Program-made: the position numbers and the translations under genes | Notes under the pieces: model-generated | What the model was told of the DNA's origin: nothing | What the model saw: only the letters and a program-made list of their open reading frames with translations | The model's database searches: none | Shown: positions 26,783 through 35,360 of the stretch, piece by piece | Numbering within the stretch: position 1 is the stretch's first letter | Layout of the letters: every line of letters starts with the position of its first letter | NCBI RefSeq assembly: GCF_000242455.2 | Contig: NC_019892.1 | Span: 2,356,001 to 2,420,000, forward strand | Length of the DNA: 64,000 nucleotides | Direction of reading: 5' to 3' | Source: Singulisphaera acidiphila DSM 18658 | Lineage (GTDB): Bacteria; Planctomycetota; Planctomycetia; Isosphaerales; Isosphaeraceae

Positions 26783-27607
26783 ATGAAACTCGGTCTGATC
26801 AACTCGGCGTGGGCACAAGCAGGGCGGGAGACCAGCTTTGGGATTCGCAAGACCAAGGAAATCGGCTTCGACTCCATCGATATCTTTGCCGATCCGCTGG
26901 ATCTCGGTCGCGAGGAACGGAAGCAGATCAAGGCTGATTGCGACCAGGCGGGACTGCCGATTATCAGCGTGGCGTGCGTCGCGCTTGGCCTGATCGACTT
27001 CAACCCGAGCGTCCAGCGCTTTCACCTCGACCGAGTTCGCGCCTATCTCGAAATGGCCCGAGAGTTCGAGGCCAAGAACTTGCTGCTCGTGCTCGGCGAA
27101 TATGTCTGGCAACGTGAAGTCATCCCGCCTGCCGAGCAGTGGGCGACGGGCGTGGCCAACGTCCAGGCGCTGGGCGAGTATGCCGCCGACCTCGGGCTTG
27201 AGATCGCCCTCGAACTCGAACCGTTCCACCTCTCCTTGCTCAACGACGTCGAGAGCATGTCACGGTTCCTGACCGATGTCGATCAACCGGCGGTGAAGGC
27301 GAATCTCGATATTTCGCACCTGGTCCTCGCTCAGCAATCGGCGACTTTGGTCGAGCGGCTTCGGGGGCAAGTGGCGCACGTTCATATCTCTGACTGCGAT
27401 GGCAAGGTGCATGGCGATCTTCCGCCAGGCCGAGGCGTGGTCGACTTCGCTCCCTATCTGGAGGCGATCAAGAACCTTGGGATCGACGACCTGACGATCT
27501 CGGTCGAACTCGAGTATTCGCCGCAACCGGAGGCGATCGTCGAGTGGGTGGCGGAAGCCTACCAAACGACCGCCGCGCTGATGCGGAATGCGGGTCTTCG
27601 ATCGTGA
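26783..27607 (+). CDS. sugar phosphate isomerase/epimerase (xylose isomerase-like TIM barrel)
   Basis: The 274-residue protein is an AP-endonuclease-2-type TIM barrel. Likely metal ligands are visible in order: Glu in LEIALELEPF (about 144-153), Asp in KANLDISHL (about 176), His in VAHVHISDCDG (about 200) and Glu in LTISVELEYS (about 242). It belongs to the IolE/DTE-like group, which isomerises, epimerises or dehydrates sugars and inosose. Position just after a Gfo/Idh/MocA dehydrogenase supports a two-step conversion of one sugar or polyol. The ATG at 26783 is two codons inside an earlier ATG. Confidence 0.85.
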   Translation: MKLGLINSAWAQAGRETSFGIRKTKEIGFDSIDIFADPLDLGREERKQIKADCDQAGLPIISVACVALGLIDFNPSVQRFHLDRVRAYLEMAREFEAKNLLLVLGEYVWQREVIPPAEQWATGVANVQALGEYAADLGLEIALELEPFHLSLLNDVESMSRFLTDVDQPAVKANLDISHLVLAQQSATLVERLRGQVAHVHISDCDGKVHGDLPPGRGVVDFAPYLEAIKNLGIDDLTISVELEYSPQPEAIVEWVAEAYQTTAALMRNAGLRS

Positions 27608-27650
27608 TTGCGCCGCGAGCGTTGGGTGTCAACCCGCCTGGTTTTCCCTC

Positions 27651-29423
27651 ATGATCTCGCGAGTCAGCCAGATCGTTCTCATCATGGCCCTGATTGCGGT
27701 GCTGGGATGGCCCGCGCTCGCGACCTTTCTGGCGGCCGTCGGCGGGGGTGAGTCCGAGGGGGGCGGAGCCGGAGGAGGCTTGATGGTCGCTTCGCCCGCC
27801 GACCTGTCGGCCGGACGGGTCTCGAGGCCCCTGGAACTGGCGAGCACGACCGTTCAGCTCGTTTTGTTGACCGAGGTGATCGCGCTTCCGATCGGTCTAC
27901 CCTTGGCCCTGATCCTGTTTCGGACCGACGCCTGGGGAAGGCGATTCATGCTCGGGTTGCTCGGGGTCGCGGCCCTGGTCCCGATGCCGCTACACGCCAC
28001 GAGCTGGATCGGAGGGTTCGGCAACGCAGGGCGGATGCAGGCCTTTGGGTTCACTCCCCTTCTCGTCGGCCTGCCAGGCGCGGCGTTCGTGCACGCCATG
28101 GCGGCGCTCCCTTGGATCGTGCTGCTTGCGGGCGTGGGGTTGCGGACCGTCGAACCTGAGCTCGAGGAGTCCGCCCTGCTGGAGATGCCCGCGTGGCGTG
28201 TCGTGACTTGCGTGACGGTGCGTCGGAGCGTGGGAGCGTTGGCGGGAGCTGCACTCGCGGTCGCCGTGCTCACGGCGGGCGATATGACGGTCACCGACCT
28301 CCTGCAAGTCCGCAGTTATGCAGAGGAAGCGTATGTTCAATTCCAACTGGGTCACGGGCCGGCTGCTGCCGCTGCGGTGGCGCTTCCGCCGCTCGCCGTC
28401 CTCGGCACCCTGATTCTGGTCACCGCACGCGCCCTGCTGAAGGCCGATCCCGGCCGTCTCGCTTCGGTGGCCCGGCCCGGTCGAGTCTGGGCTCTCGGAG
28501 CCTGGAGAATCCCGGTCGGTGTCTTGGTCGCGGCCACGGCAGGGAGCGTGGTGTTCCTGCCGATTCTCACCCTCGTGTGGCGGGCCGGTCGGGTGGGGGG
28601 GATCGCAGCCTCAGGTCGGCCACCCGAATGGTCGATCCCGGGCTTACTCGGTACACTTCGCCGGGCCGTTCTGGACGTCGGCGGCTCGTTCCTGTCAGGA
28701 CCACTGGAGCAGGCGTTGGAAACGGGGACCTGGAGCGCGCTGCGCGGGCCTGGTCGTTGGTTTGGAAATCCACTCGGCAGCCCGCTTCTCGAAAGTATTC
28801 TCTGGGGAGCTCTTGGTGCGACGGCTGCCGTGGTCGTTGCCTGGAGTTTGGCCTGGCTGAGCCGCCAGCCGGGCCCTTGGCGTTGGGTCTGCGCTGTGAG
28901 TGTCGCCCTGGCGCTGGCGACTCCGGGACCGGTCGCCGGGATGGCGCTGGTGCTCGGCTATCGTGAATCCTCGCTGGTTTATGATTCGCCGTTGATCCTG
29001 GTCCTCGTCTTCATTCTTCGAACGTTTCCGTACGCGTTACTCGTGCTCTGGCCGGCGGTCCGTGCTTTCCCTCAGGAGCATCTCGAAGTCGCGGCCATTG
29101 AAGGCTCGCGTGTATGGGGGACGATTTACCGTGTCGTTCTTCCGATGTCGCGGGGAGCCTTGATCGCCGCCTGGTGCGTCGCGTTTGTGCTGGCGCTCGG
29201 CGAACTCCCTGCGGCCAACCTGGTGGCGCCACCGGGAACCGGCCTGATTTCGATCGAGATCTGGAGTCTGCTCCACACCGGTGTGGAAAGCCATCTCGCT
29301 GGCGTTGCGTTGGTGGTTCTCGCTGCGTTTGCCCTCTTCGGTTTTGCGGCCATGGTGGCTCTTGCGCGTATGAGTCGGATGGCACGCTACAGCGTTTTTC
29401 GTTCGGAGGGCAACCTCTGGTGA
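27651..29423 (+). CDS. ABC transporter permease, fused two-domain (iron/thiamine type)
   Basis: The 590-residue protein has two halves of about six helices each, joined around residue 300, each with a cytoplasmic coupling loop: ESALLEMPAWRVVTCVTVRRS near residue 180 and EVAAIEGSRVWGTIYRVVLP near residue 480 (EAA loop). This fused layout is that of FbpB- and ThiP-type importers. No ATPase or solute-binding protein gene is adjacent, so the rest of the transporter must be elsewhere or lost. The ATG at 27651 is chosen over a longer frame that overlaps the previous gene. Confidence 0.82.
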   Translation: MISRVSQIVLIMALIAVLGWPALATFLAAVGGGESEGGGAGGGLMVASPADLSAGRVSRPLELASTTVQLVLLTEVIALPIGLPLALILFRTDAWGRRFMLGLLGVAALVPMPLHATSWIGGFGNAGRMQAFGFTPLLVGLPGAAFVHAMAALPWIVLLAGVGLRTVEPELEESALLEMPAWRVVTCVTVRRSVGALAGAALAVAVLTAGDMTVTDLLQVRSYAEEAYVQFQLGHGPAAAAAVALPPLAVLGTLILVTARALLKADPGRLASVARPGRVWALGAWRIPVGVLVAATAGSVVFLPILTLVWRAGRVGGIAASGRPPEWSIPGLLGTLRRAVLDVGGSFLSGPLEQALETGTWSALRGPGRWFGNPLGSPLLESILWGALGATAAVVVAWSLAWLSRQPGPWRWVCAVSVALALATPGPVAGMALVLGYRESSLVYDSPLILVLVFILRTFPYALLVLWPAVRAFPQEHLEVAAIEGSRVWGTIYRVVLPMSRGALIAAWCVAFVLALGELPAANLVAPPGTGLISIEIWSLLHTGVESHLAGVALVVLAAFALFGFAAMVALARMSRMARYSVFRSEGNLW

Positions 29424-29451
29424 TATGGAGAACTTGTATCAGAATGTTATT

Positions 29452-30170
29452 GCAGCCCCGGAGGGGCGACCGTCGAAATAGGGCAGACGCATTTCACGGT
29501 CGCCCTTTCAGGGCTGCAATGAAATACTGATATGAGTTTTTCTTATTTCCAGGGGTTTCACCCCTGGCTATTAACGGTCGCCCCTTGTATGTTCGCAGAA
29601 CCCAAAGCGAAAGTGTTGAAAACTGGGGTTTTCCGTGGCACAGGACCGTCAAGAACCCCGGTTTTCAACACAGTCGCTCCGGGGCTACGATGAACCCGCC
29701 GGTAACTGCTTCGACGGAAAAACGAGCTCGAAATGTCACATGTCCGTGGAGTCACGCATGCCTTGGGCAGCCCCGGAGGGGCGACCGTTTTTAGCCAGGG
29801 GTTTCACCCCTGGAATCGGTTCATCATATCAGTATTATGCAGCCCCGGAGGGGCGACCGTCGAAATAGGGCAGACGCATTTCACGGTCGCCCTTTCAGGG
29901 CTGCAATGGAATACTGATATGAGTTTTCCTTATTTCCAGGGGTTTCACCCCTGGCTATTAACGGTCGCCCCTCCGGGGCTACGATGAATCCGCCGGTAAC
30001 CGCTTCGACGGAAAAACGAGCTCGAAATATCACATGTCCGTGGAGTCACGCATGCCTTGGGCAGCCCCGGAGGGGCGACCGTTTTTAGCCAGGGGTGAAA
30101 CCCCTGGAAACGGTTCAATATATCAGTATTATGCAGCCCCGGAGGGGCGACCGTTTCTAGCCCAGGGCGT
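29452..30170. repeat. tandem 294-bp REP-like repeat array
   Basis: The motif GCAGCCCCGGAGGGGCGACC begins at 29452, 29770, 29839, 30060 and 30133. Units starting at 29452 and 29839 are near-identical over 294 bp once a 93-bp insertion in the first is removed; the third unit at 30133 breaks off after about 35 bp. Each unit alternates short hairpins (GCCCC-GGA-GGGGC and CCAGGGG-TTTCA-CCCCTGG, with the loop also seen as TGAAA). No protein is encoded. Confidence 0.88.
29586..29678. repeat. 93-bp hairpin insertion in the first repeat unit
   Basis: This segment is absent from the second unit, where CCCCT joins CCGGGG directly; a CT dinucleotide flanks both sides. It contains an 18-bp inverted repeat with one mismatch: GTGTTGAAAACTGGGGTT at 29613-29630 and AACCCCGGTTTTCAACAC at 29654-29671. 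It is a small palindromic mobile repeat without coding capacity. Confidence 0.82.
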
Positions 30171-30269
30171 TTCCGGGGGCGAACCTTGATCGGCCATCCC
30201 GTCGTGTCGGGTGGGCCGTACCCCACCCGACAACTTGGTTTGGCTTTGTTTGTATGGTCACGCTTTTTT

Positions 30270-30428
30270 TTAGAGAGATGGGAGTGAAATCGGCACTTTA
30301 TCAACAGTGTCAACGATGAGTGATGCAACCAGCCAGGCGATCGAGACGCCAAGCAGTTCCGCCTCGGTCCGAAGCCGATCGAATAGTTCGGGCGTCAAGG
30401 TCACTGCGACTTCCCGTTTGGATTTCAT
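30270..30428 (-). CDS. 52-residue ribbon-helix-helix-like protein (orphan antitoxin-like)
   Basis: The ATG at 30428 follows GGGAGAG at a good distance. The product starts MKSKREVAVTLTPELFDRLR and continues TEAELLGVSIAWLVASLIVD, a beta strand followed by two helices as in Arc/MetJ/CopG-type DNA-binding antitoxins, then ends with VDKVPISLPSL. The stop is followed by a T run on the coding strand context (eight A/T at 30263-30270). No toxin-sized partner gene is recognisable on either side. It may be an orphan regulator or a stranded antitoxin. Confidence 0.6.
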   Translation of the reverse strand: MKSKREVAVTLTPELFDRLRTEAELLGVSIAWLVASLIVDTVDKVPISLPSL

Positions 30429-30942
30429 CGCCGTCTCTCCCGAGAACCAAGAGCAGATGGATGGAAAACCACTCTGAACAAGGTCCGAGCCGCTGAATGA
30501 GCGAAGTGAGACACCTGATGAGGGAATGCGCCATCAAGGTTGCGTAAGTATCATCAGATGCTATTTCGACACTTCCTCATGGTAAACCTTAGCCAATCGG
30601 CATGATCTTCAAGACTCACCCGCCGGACTGCTGGACGGCAGTGAAGCAGATTCGGTGCCAATTGCGCCCGAGACGTGATTTCAGTGGATGATGAGAAGAA
30701 AAAGGGCCGGTGAGATCCCAGGTACGGACCTGATCCGTTCTGGGAAACCTTGCCCGATTGCATTGCAATCGGTTGGACAGGATGGCCTTCGGTGCATTCC
30801 GGCCGCCACGGTGGAAGGCGAGGTGCGTTGCGCGTCCGGGACGAATGCTTGGTAAGAAATGTCCGAGGGATGGTCACGTTGTGCTGCGTATCTCGGCGCT
30901 TTTGGTTGTTTCCGCAGCGTGGGTTGGCTGCGTGGTTGCAAA
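30429..30942. other. intergenic region with a perfect palindrome
   Basis: No gene is supported. A 19-base palindrome CCGATTGCATTGCAATCGG lies at 30754-30772 (9-bp arms around one base) and could be an operator. Open frames here show no domain character. Confidence 0.35.
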
Positions 30943-30976
30943 AACGAATGAGGACTCGACCGAGTCCTCATTCGTT
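30943..30976 (-). terminator. rho-independent terminator of metG
   Basis: A perfect 16-bp stem AACGAATGAGGACTCG with its complement surrounds a 2-base loop. On the minus strand it is followed by a run of five T. It lies 26 bp beyond the metG stop. Confidence 0.85.
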
Positions 30977-31001
30977 ACCGCGAATGCCGGGAGATGGGGG
31001 G

Positions 31002-32579
31002 TTAGGGCTGCGCCGGTTCGTCGTCGATTCTGGGGAAGAGGGGGATCGGCTTTCCCGAGACGATCTCGGCGGTGACGCGCAGGTCAGGCACGGTAAGTCG
31101 GCTGGCGGCATCCTGGTAGCCAACCTTCTCCCAGGCCTGGACCTGCTCGAAGTTGAACGACCGATAGAAGACCTCGGCCGTCTTGGGTGTGAACGGCTTG
31201 ATGAGGATGGCGATGACGCGAAGCGCCTCGGCCAGGTTGATCATGACGGTCTTGCAGGCCTCAAGGTCGGTCTTGGCGAGTTTGAACGGGGCCGTGACGT
31301 CGATGTAACGATTCGCGGCGTCGAGGATCTCGAGCCAGATCCGCTGAAGCGCAGTGTTGTACTCGAAGGCCCCGACCTTGGCGCGAAGCTCCTCGATCAA
31401 GGCGCTGAGATCGAGGCCGGCGAGCCAGTCGGTGGCATCGACGGCGGCCGCGTTGGGCAATTCCCCCCCGAAGTACTTGATGCACATCGACAGAGTTCGG
31501 CTGTACAGGTTTCCAAGGTTCTTGGCGAGGTCGGAGTTGTAGACCTCGGCGAACCGCTTCTCGCTGAAGTTGCCGTCGCCCCCGAACGGGCATTCCCTCA
31601 TGAAGTAATAGCGAAACGCGTCAGCGCCATGGACTTGGGAGACGTCCATGGGGTCGACCGCGGTGCCGGTCGACTTGGAGATCTTGGACCCGTCCTTGTT
31701 GTAGACGAAGCCGTGGCCGAAGACGCGACGGGGCAGGGGGAGCCCTGCCGACATCAGCATGGCCGGCCAGAGGGCGCAATGGAACCGGGTGATGTCTTTG
31801 CCGATCACGTGAACGTCGGCCGGCCAGAGCGATTGGAACTTGGTCTCATCGCTGCCGTAGCCGACGGCCGTGATGTAATTCAAGAGGGCGTCGAACCAGA
31901 CGTAGATCGTCTGGTCGGGGTCGAAGGGAACGGGGATCCCCCAGGTGAAGCCCTTGCGTGTGATCGCGACGTCTTGCAGGCCCCCTTCAACCAGGTTGAT
32001 GATCTCGTTGCGCCGGCTTTCGGGCTGGATGAACTCGGGGTGAGCGTCGTAGTGCGCTCGTAGCCGTTCGCCGAATGCCGAGAGTCGGAAGAAGTAGTTT
32101 TCTTCCTCGACCGGCCTGAGGGTGAGGTGGGGGTGGTTCGGGCATCGCCCTTCGACGAGCACCTTCTCGGTCTTGAACTCCTCGCAGCCATCGCAATAGA
32201 GGCCGGTGTACGCCTTTTTGAAGATATCGCCGGCGTCGTAGACGGCCTGGATGAATTTGCGGCAGCCGTCGTGGTGTCTGGTCTCGCTGGTCTGGATGAA
32301 GTCGTCGAACGAGATTTCGAGGGCGTTCCAGACGTCGCGGAACTGACGCGCCATGTCGTCGACGTAGGGCTTTGTCTCCATCCCGAGTTCCCGGGCACGG
32401 AGAGTCACCTTGTTGGTGTTCTCGTCATTGCCCATCTGGAAGTGGACGTCGTACCCTTCCATACGACGGAACCGCGCCTGGACGTCGGCACCGATCTTCT
32501 CGAACGCGGTGCCAATGTGGGGACGACTATTCGGATAGTCGATCGCGGTCGTCACGTAGTACGTCTTCGCTTCACGCAT
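31002..32579 (-). CDS. metG: methionyl-tRNA synthetase
   Basis: The 525-residue class I synthetase has the HIGH-type motif PHIGT at residues 20-24 and the KMSKS-type motif KISKS at 299-303. A zinc-knuckle region YCDGCEEFKTEKVLVEGRCP lies between them, with fewer Cys than four-Cys-pair enzymes. The anticodon-binding helical domain covers about residues 350-500. The C-terminal tRNA-binding (EMAP-like) domain found in long MetRS is absent, so this is the short form. It charges tRNA-Met in the cytosol. It is monocistronic with a terminator downstream. Confidence 0.95.
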   Translation of the reverse strand: MREAKTYYVTTAIDYPNSRPHIGTAFEKIGADVQARFRRMEGYDVHFQMGNDENTNKVTLRARELGMETKPYVDDMARQFRDVWNALEISFDDFIQTSETRHHDGCRKFIQAVYDAGDIFKKAYTGLYCDGCEEFKTEKVLVEGRCPNHPHLTLRPVEEENYFFRLSAFGERLRAHYDAHPEFIQPESRRNEIINLVEGGLQDVAITRKGFTWGIPVPFDPDQTIYVWFDALLNYITAVGYGSDETKFQSLWPADVHVIGKDITRFHCALWPAMLMSAGLPLPRRVFGHGFVYNKDGSKISKSTGTAVDPMDVSQVHGADAFRYYFMRECPFGGDGNFSEKRFAEVYNSDLAKNLGNLYSRTLSMCIKYFGGELPNAAAVDATDWLAGLDLSALIEELRAKVGAFEYNTALQRIWLEILDAANRYIDVTAPFKLAKTDLEACKTVMINLAEALRVIAILIKPFTPKTAEVFYRSFNFEQVQAWEKVGYQDAASRLTVPDLRVTAEIVSGKPIPLFPRIDDEPAQP

Positions 32580-32830
32580 CGTCGAGACCTTAAGCCTTGT
32601 TAGTGCTCCACCAGCGGCCCCTCACCCTTTGCTAGACAGGGGCTACATCCGGGGAGTTCACGTCCGCCCTCAGTGTACCAAAAACGAGGGTTGGGACTAG
32701 CAAGGCAGGTCGGTCGGACTATCCAAAGTGCCCGGGCACCAGTTCAGGGGGGATAAGAAGTCGCCGCTCCGCGACCTCTCACCTTGCTTGGGCCTGGCTT
32801 CATGAGTTGAGCCCGGTCAAAGGCAGGCGC

Positions 32831-33382
32831 TTAGGTGGCCGTAAGGCGGGTTGGCGAACGGCTTGCACGGGATCGCCACCAGATTCCTGCACCGAGCATA
32901 CCAAGGGCGACGAGGAACGAACTCGGCTCGGGGACCGGGGGTTTTGGCGTTGGCGGATCCACTTCTCCACCCGCCGGTGGCGGAGTGGTAGGCGGCGTTT
33001 TCGGTGGTGGAAGCTCTTCGAGAGCAGGACCAAGGCCCGGATGGTAGAAGTTAAACCGGGCGACGTTTAATCCTTGGCGCCAGAGCAGGTATTGCACCCA
33101 GGGTGTTGACCTGGGGTCCGCCGACTGGAGCGCGCGGACCATTGCGAGATGCACGGCACCGGAAATGTTCGGGGCCTTGGTCCGTGACCAAAGGCTGATA
33201 CCACCGGATAGGTAGGACGTCCATGTTCTGAGATCACGCGCACCCCTTGCTGTGATGCGGTACTGCCGGATTGGACTCGCTTCTCCGGAAGAAGCGAACA
33301 TTCCGAGCAGACTCAGACTGAAAAGTGCCTCAAGCCAGCGTCGTCGCTGGAAGATCCATCTTTCTGAGGTCGATCGCGTCAT
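32831..33382 (-). CDS. PEP-CTERM sorting domain protein
   Basis: From the ATG at 33382 the protein has 183 residues with a signal peptide (WLEALFSLSLLGMFASSGEA) and a classical C-terminal sorting signal: VPEPSS, then a hydrophobic helix FLVALGMLGAGIWW and a basic end RSRASRSPTR. A Pro-rich linker (PPPKTPPTTPPPAGG) precedes it. The middle part (residues 40-120) is not recognised. Such proteins are exported and processed by an exosortase, then displayed on the surface. No exosortase gene is in the window. A longer frame begins at 33529 but would bury the signal peptide. Confidence 0.8.
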   Translation of the reverse strand: MTRSTSERWIFQRRRWLEALFSLSLLGMFASSGEASPIRQYRITARGARDLRTWTSYLSGGISLWSRTKAPNISGAVHLAMVRALQSADPRSTPWVQYLLWRQGLNVARFNFYHPGLGPALEELPPPKTPPTTPPPAGGEVDPPTPKPPVPEPSSFLVALGMLGAGIWWRSRASRSPTRLTAT

Positions 33383-33752
33383 GGCACACCAGCTAAAGCC
33401 GTCAGGGGGCAACTCGCGATTGCGTACGGCAGAATCGCTCTTTGAGTTATGCGGCTCCACTTCCAAATATCGGAACAATCGGTTCAATCGCTTGAGACGG
33501 ATTGTGCGCTCATTCCGTTTTTGCGCCAACCGAAGTTCAGATAATGAGGCATTGGGAGACCTAAGTAAAATACCGGACTAACCCGAAACTAATCGTTGAT
33601 CCGCCAGGGGAGGCGACAGTGCGGTTCGGTTGAATGTCGATGAGGCGCCCTGTATCGTTAGTGGATCCGGGAAAAGGGTGGATGATGTCCAAATGACTTC
33701 CTCAGAGTCAAGCGCTGAGGTTAACGATTATTGGGTTTGGGGGGCGAATGTG
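33383..33752. other. divergent intergenic region
   Basis: This lies between the minus-strand PEP-CTERM gene and the plus-strand aldehyde dehydrogenase gene and should carry promoters for both. A frame open from 33630 into the dehydrogenase has no homologous character in its first 41 codons. Confidence 0.35.
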
Positions 33753-35207
33753 ATGGCTGGAGCTGCAAATCTACCCACGAAAATGTACATCAACGGAGCA
33801 TGGTGCGATGCTCAGGGCGGCACCACGCTCGCGGTCATCAATCCGGCGGACGAGTCGACTATTGCGGAGGTTGCGTTCGGCACCAGGGCCGATGCTGACC
33901 GTGCGATCGAAGCGGCGACCCGAGCCTTTCCCGCCTGGCGCGACGCCTCGGCCTACGACCGCGCCAAAATTCTCAAGAAGACGGCCGAATTGATGCGGGA
34001 ACGGGTCGAAGTCATCGCCCGAACGCTCACGCAGGAACAGGGCAAGCCTTTTCCCGAAGCGAAAGCCGAAGTTCTCCACTCGGCCGATACCTTTGAGTGG
34101 TTCGCCGAAGAGGGCAAGCGATCGTACGGCCGGACAATTCCTCCCGCGAACGTTGCCAAACGCCACTACGTGATCAAACATGCCGTTGGTGTCGTGGGGA
34201 CGATCACCCCTTGGAACTTTCCCGCGGCGCTTCCAAGTCGCAAGATCGCGCCCGCCCTGGCGGTGGGATGCACGGTGGTGAGTCGGGCCGCCGATCAGAC
34301 CCCTTTGACATTGATTCAGATGTTCCAATGCCTGGAAGATGCTGGACTTCCGCCCGGTGTGGCCAACCTGGTGATGGGCGAAGCCCGGCCCATTGCCGAC
34401 GCCTTTTTCGAGAGTCAGGCGGTTCGGAAGATCAGCTTCACCGGGTCGACGGCCGTGGGCAAGGAACTGATTCGCCGCTCGGCCGATGGTGTGAAGCGGC
34501 TCAGCCTCGAACTGGGCGGGCATGCCCCGCTTATCGTCTTCCCCGATGCCGACATCGAACAGGTTGCGCAAGCCGCCGTGATCGGCAAGTTCCGGAACAA
34601 TGGCCAGGTCTGCATCGCCCCTTCGCGCTTCTACGTTCACGAAAAGGTATCAAAGCAGTTCACCGAGATTGCGGTCGAACTGACAAAGAAGTTGAAACTG
34701 GGCAATGGTCTTGAAGACGGGGTGCAGGTGGGCCCAATGTTCGAGGCGCGGGCCCTCGACAAGACGTCGGCGCTGATCGAAGACGCACGCGGCCGAGGGG
34801 CAAAGATCCTGACCGGCGGAGCGCGATCCGACCGGTTCGACAAGGGGTACTGGTTCGAGCCAACCGTGATCCGCGAGGTCGACGGCCAGATGCGGATCAT
34901 GACCGAAGAACCGTTTGCCCCCGTGATGCCGCTCCTCGACTTCTCGAAGCTCGACGACGTCATCGCTGCCGCGAATAACACCCCGTATGGCCTGGCCGCC
35001 TACGTCTTTACCAACGACCTGACCATCGCCACGAGAATGGCCGAGGGGCTGGAGGCGGGAATCATCGGGATCAACGACCCGGTTCCCGCGACCCCCCAGT
35101 GCCCGTTCGGTGGCATGAAGGAGTCGGGCCTGGGCCGTGAACTCGGTCAAGAGGGGCTTGAAGCCTACCAGGAGACCAAGTACGTCTCCGTCGGTCTTCG
35201 GGCCTGA
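33753..35207 (+). CDS. NAD(P)-dependent aldehyde dehydrogenase, succinate-semialdehyde type
   Basis: The 484-residue protein is a full ALDH: VINPADESTIAEV near the start, TPWNFPAALPSRKIAPALA, general base Glu253 in LELGGH and catalytic Cys287 in NNGQVCIAPSR. The C-terminal block PFGGMKESGLGRELGQEGLEAYQETKYV fits succinate-semialdehyde dehydrogenases. One cofactor-contact segment is unusual: the common KPAEQTPL reads RAADQTPL, so the Lys that contacts the NAD(P) ribose is Arg. The ATG at 33753 gives the usual length. It converges on ispG across a shared terminator. Confidence 0.88.
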   Translation: MAGAANLPTKMYINGAWCDAQGGTTLAVINPADESTIAEVAFGTRADADRAIEAATRAFPAWRDASAYDRAKILKKTAELMRERVEVIARTLTQEQGKPFPEAKAEVLHSADTFEWFAEEGKRSYGRTIPPANVAKRHYVIKHAVGVVGTITPWNFPAALPSRKIAPALAVGCTVVSRAADQTPLTLIQMFQCLEDAGLPPGVANLVMGEARPIADAFFESQAVRKISFTGSTAVGKELIRRSADGVKRLSLELGGHAPLIVFPDADIEQVAQAAVIGKFRNNGQVCIAPSRFYVHEKVSKQFTEIAVELTKKLKLGNGLEDGVQVGPMFEARALDKTSALIEDARGRGAKILTGGARSDRFDKGYWFEPTVIREVDGQMRIMTEEPFAPVMPLLDFSKLDDVIAAANNTPYGLAAYVFTNDLTIATRMAEGLEAGIIGINDPVPATPQCPFGGMKESGLGRELGQEGLEAYQETKYVSVGLRA

Positions 35208-35263
35208 TTCGAGGCGTTGCCGCTCCGGCCGGGAATGGTTTGGCCGAGCGGCGAGATCCAGGA

Positions 35264-35314
35264 AAAAGCAGGCCGCCCCGCCGACTTCTGTAAGTCGGCG
35301 GGGCGGCCTTTTTC
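35264..35314. terminator. bidirectional terminator between the dehydrogenase and ispG
   Basis: An 18-bp perfect stem AGGCCGCCCCGCCGACTT with its complement encloses a CTGT loop. A T run follows on the plus strand and an A run precedes it, so it can end transcription from both convergent genes. Confidence 0.92.
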
Positions 35315-35360
35315 GATTCGATGGGATTCGCTGCTCGAGGGCTGAGGGGAGCCCCCACGC

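Noticed and set aside
25573..27003. Minus-strand open frame of 476 codons opposite the oxidoreductase gene
   Set aside because: The plus strand carries Gfo/Idh/MocA and isomerase motifs; the minus product has no domain character.
29452..30170. CRISPR array
   Set aside because: The repeats are 294 bp with internal hairpins and near-identical content; there are no short regularly spaced unique spacers and no cas genes.
30554..30877. Possible toxin gene next to the ribbon-helix-helix gene
   Set aside because: The 107-codon minus frame is Pro/Arg/Ser-rich, lacks a ribosome binding site and resembles no toxin fold.
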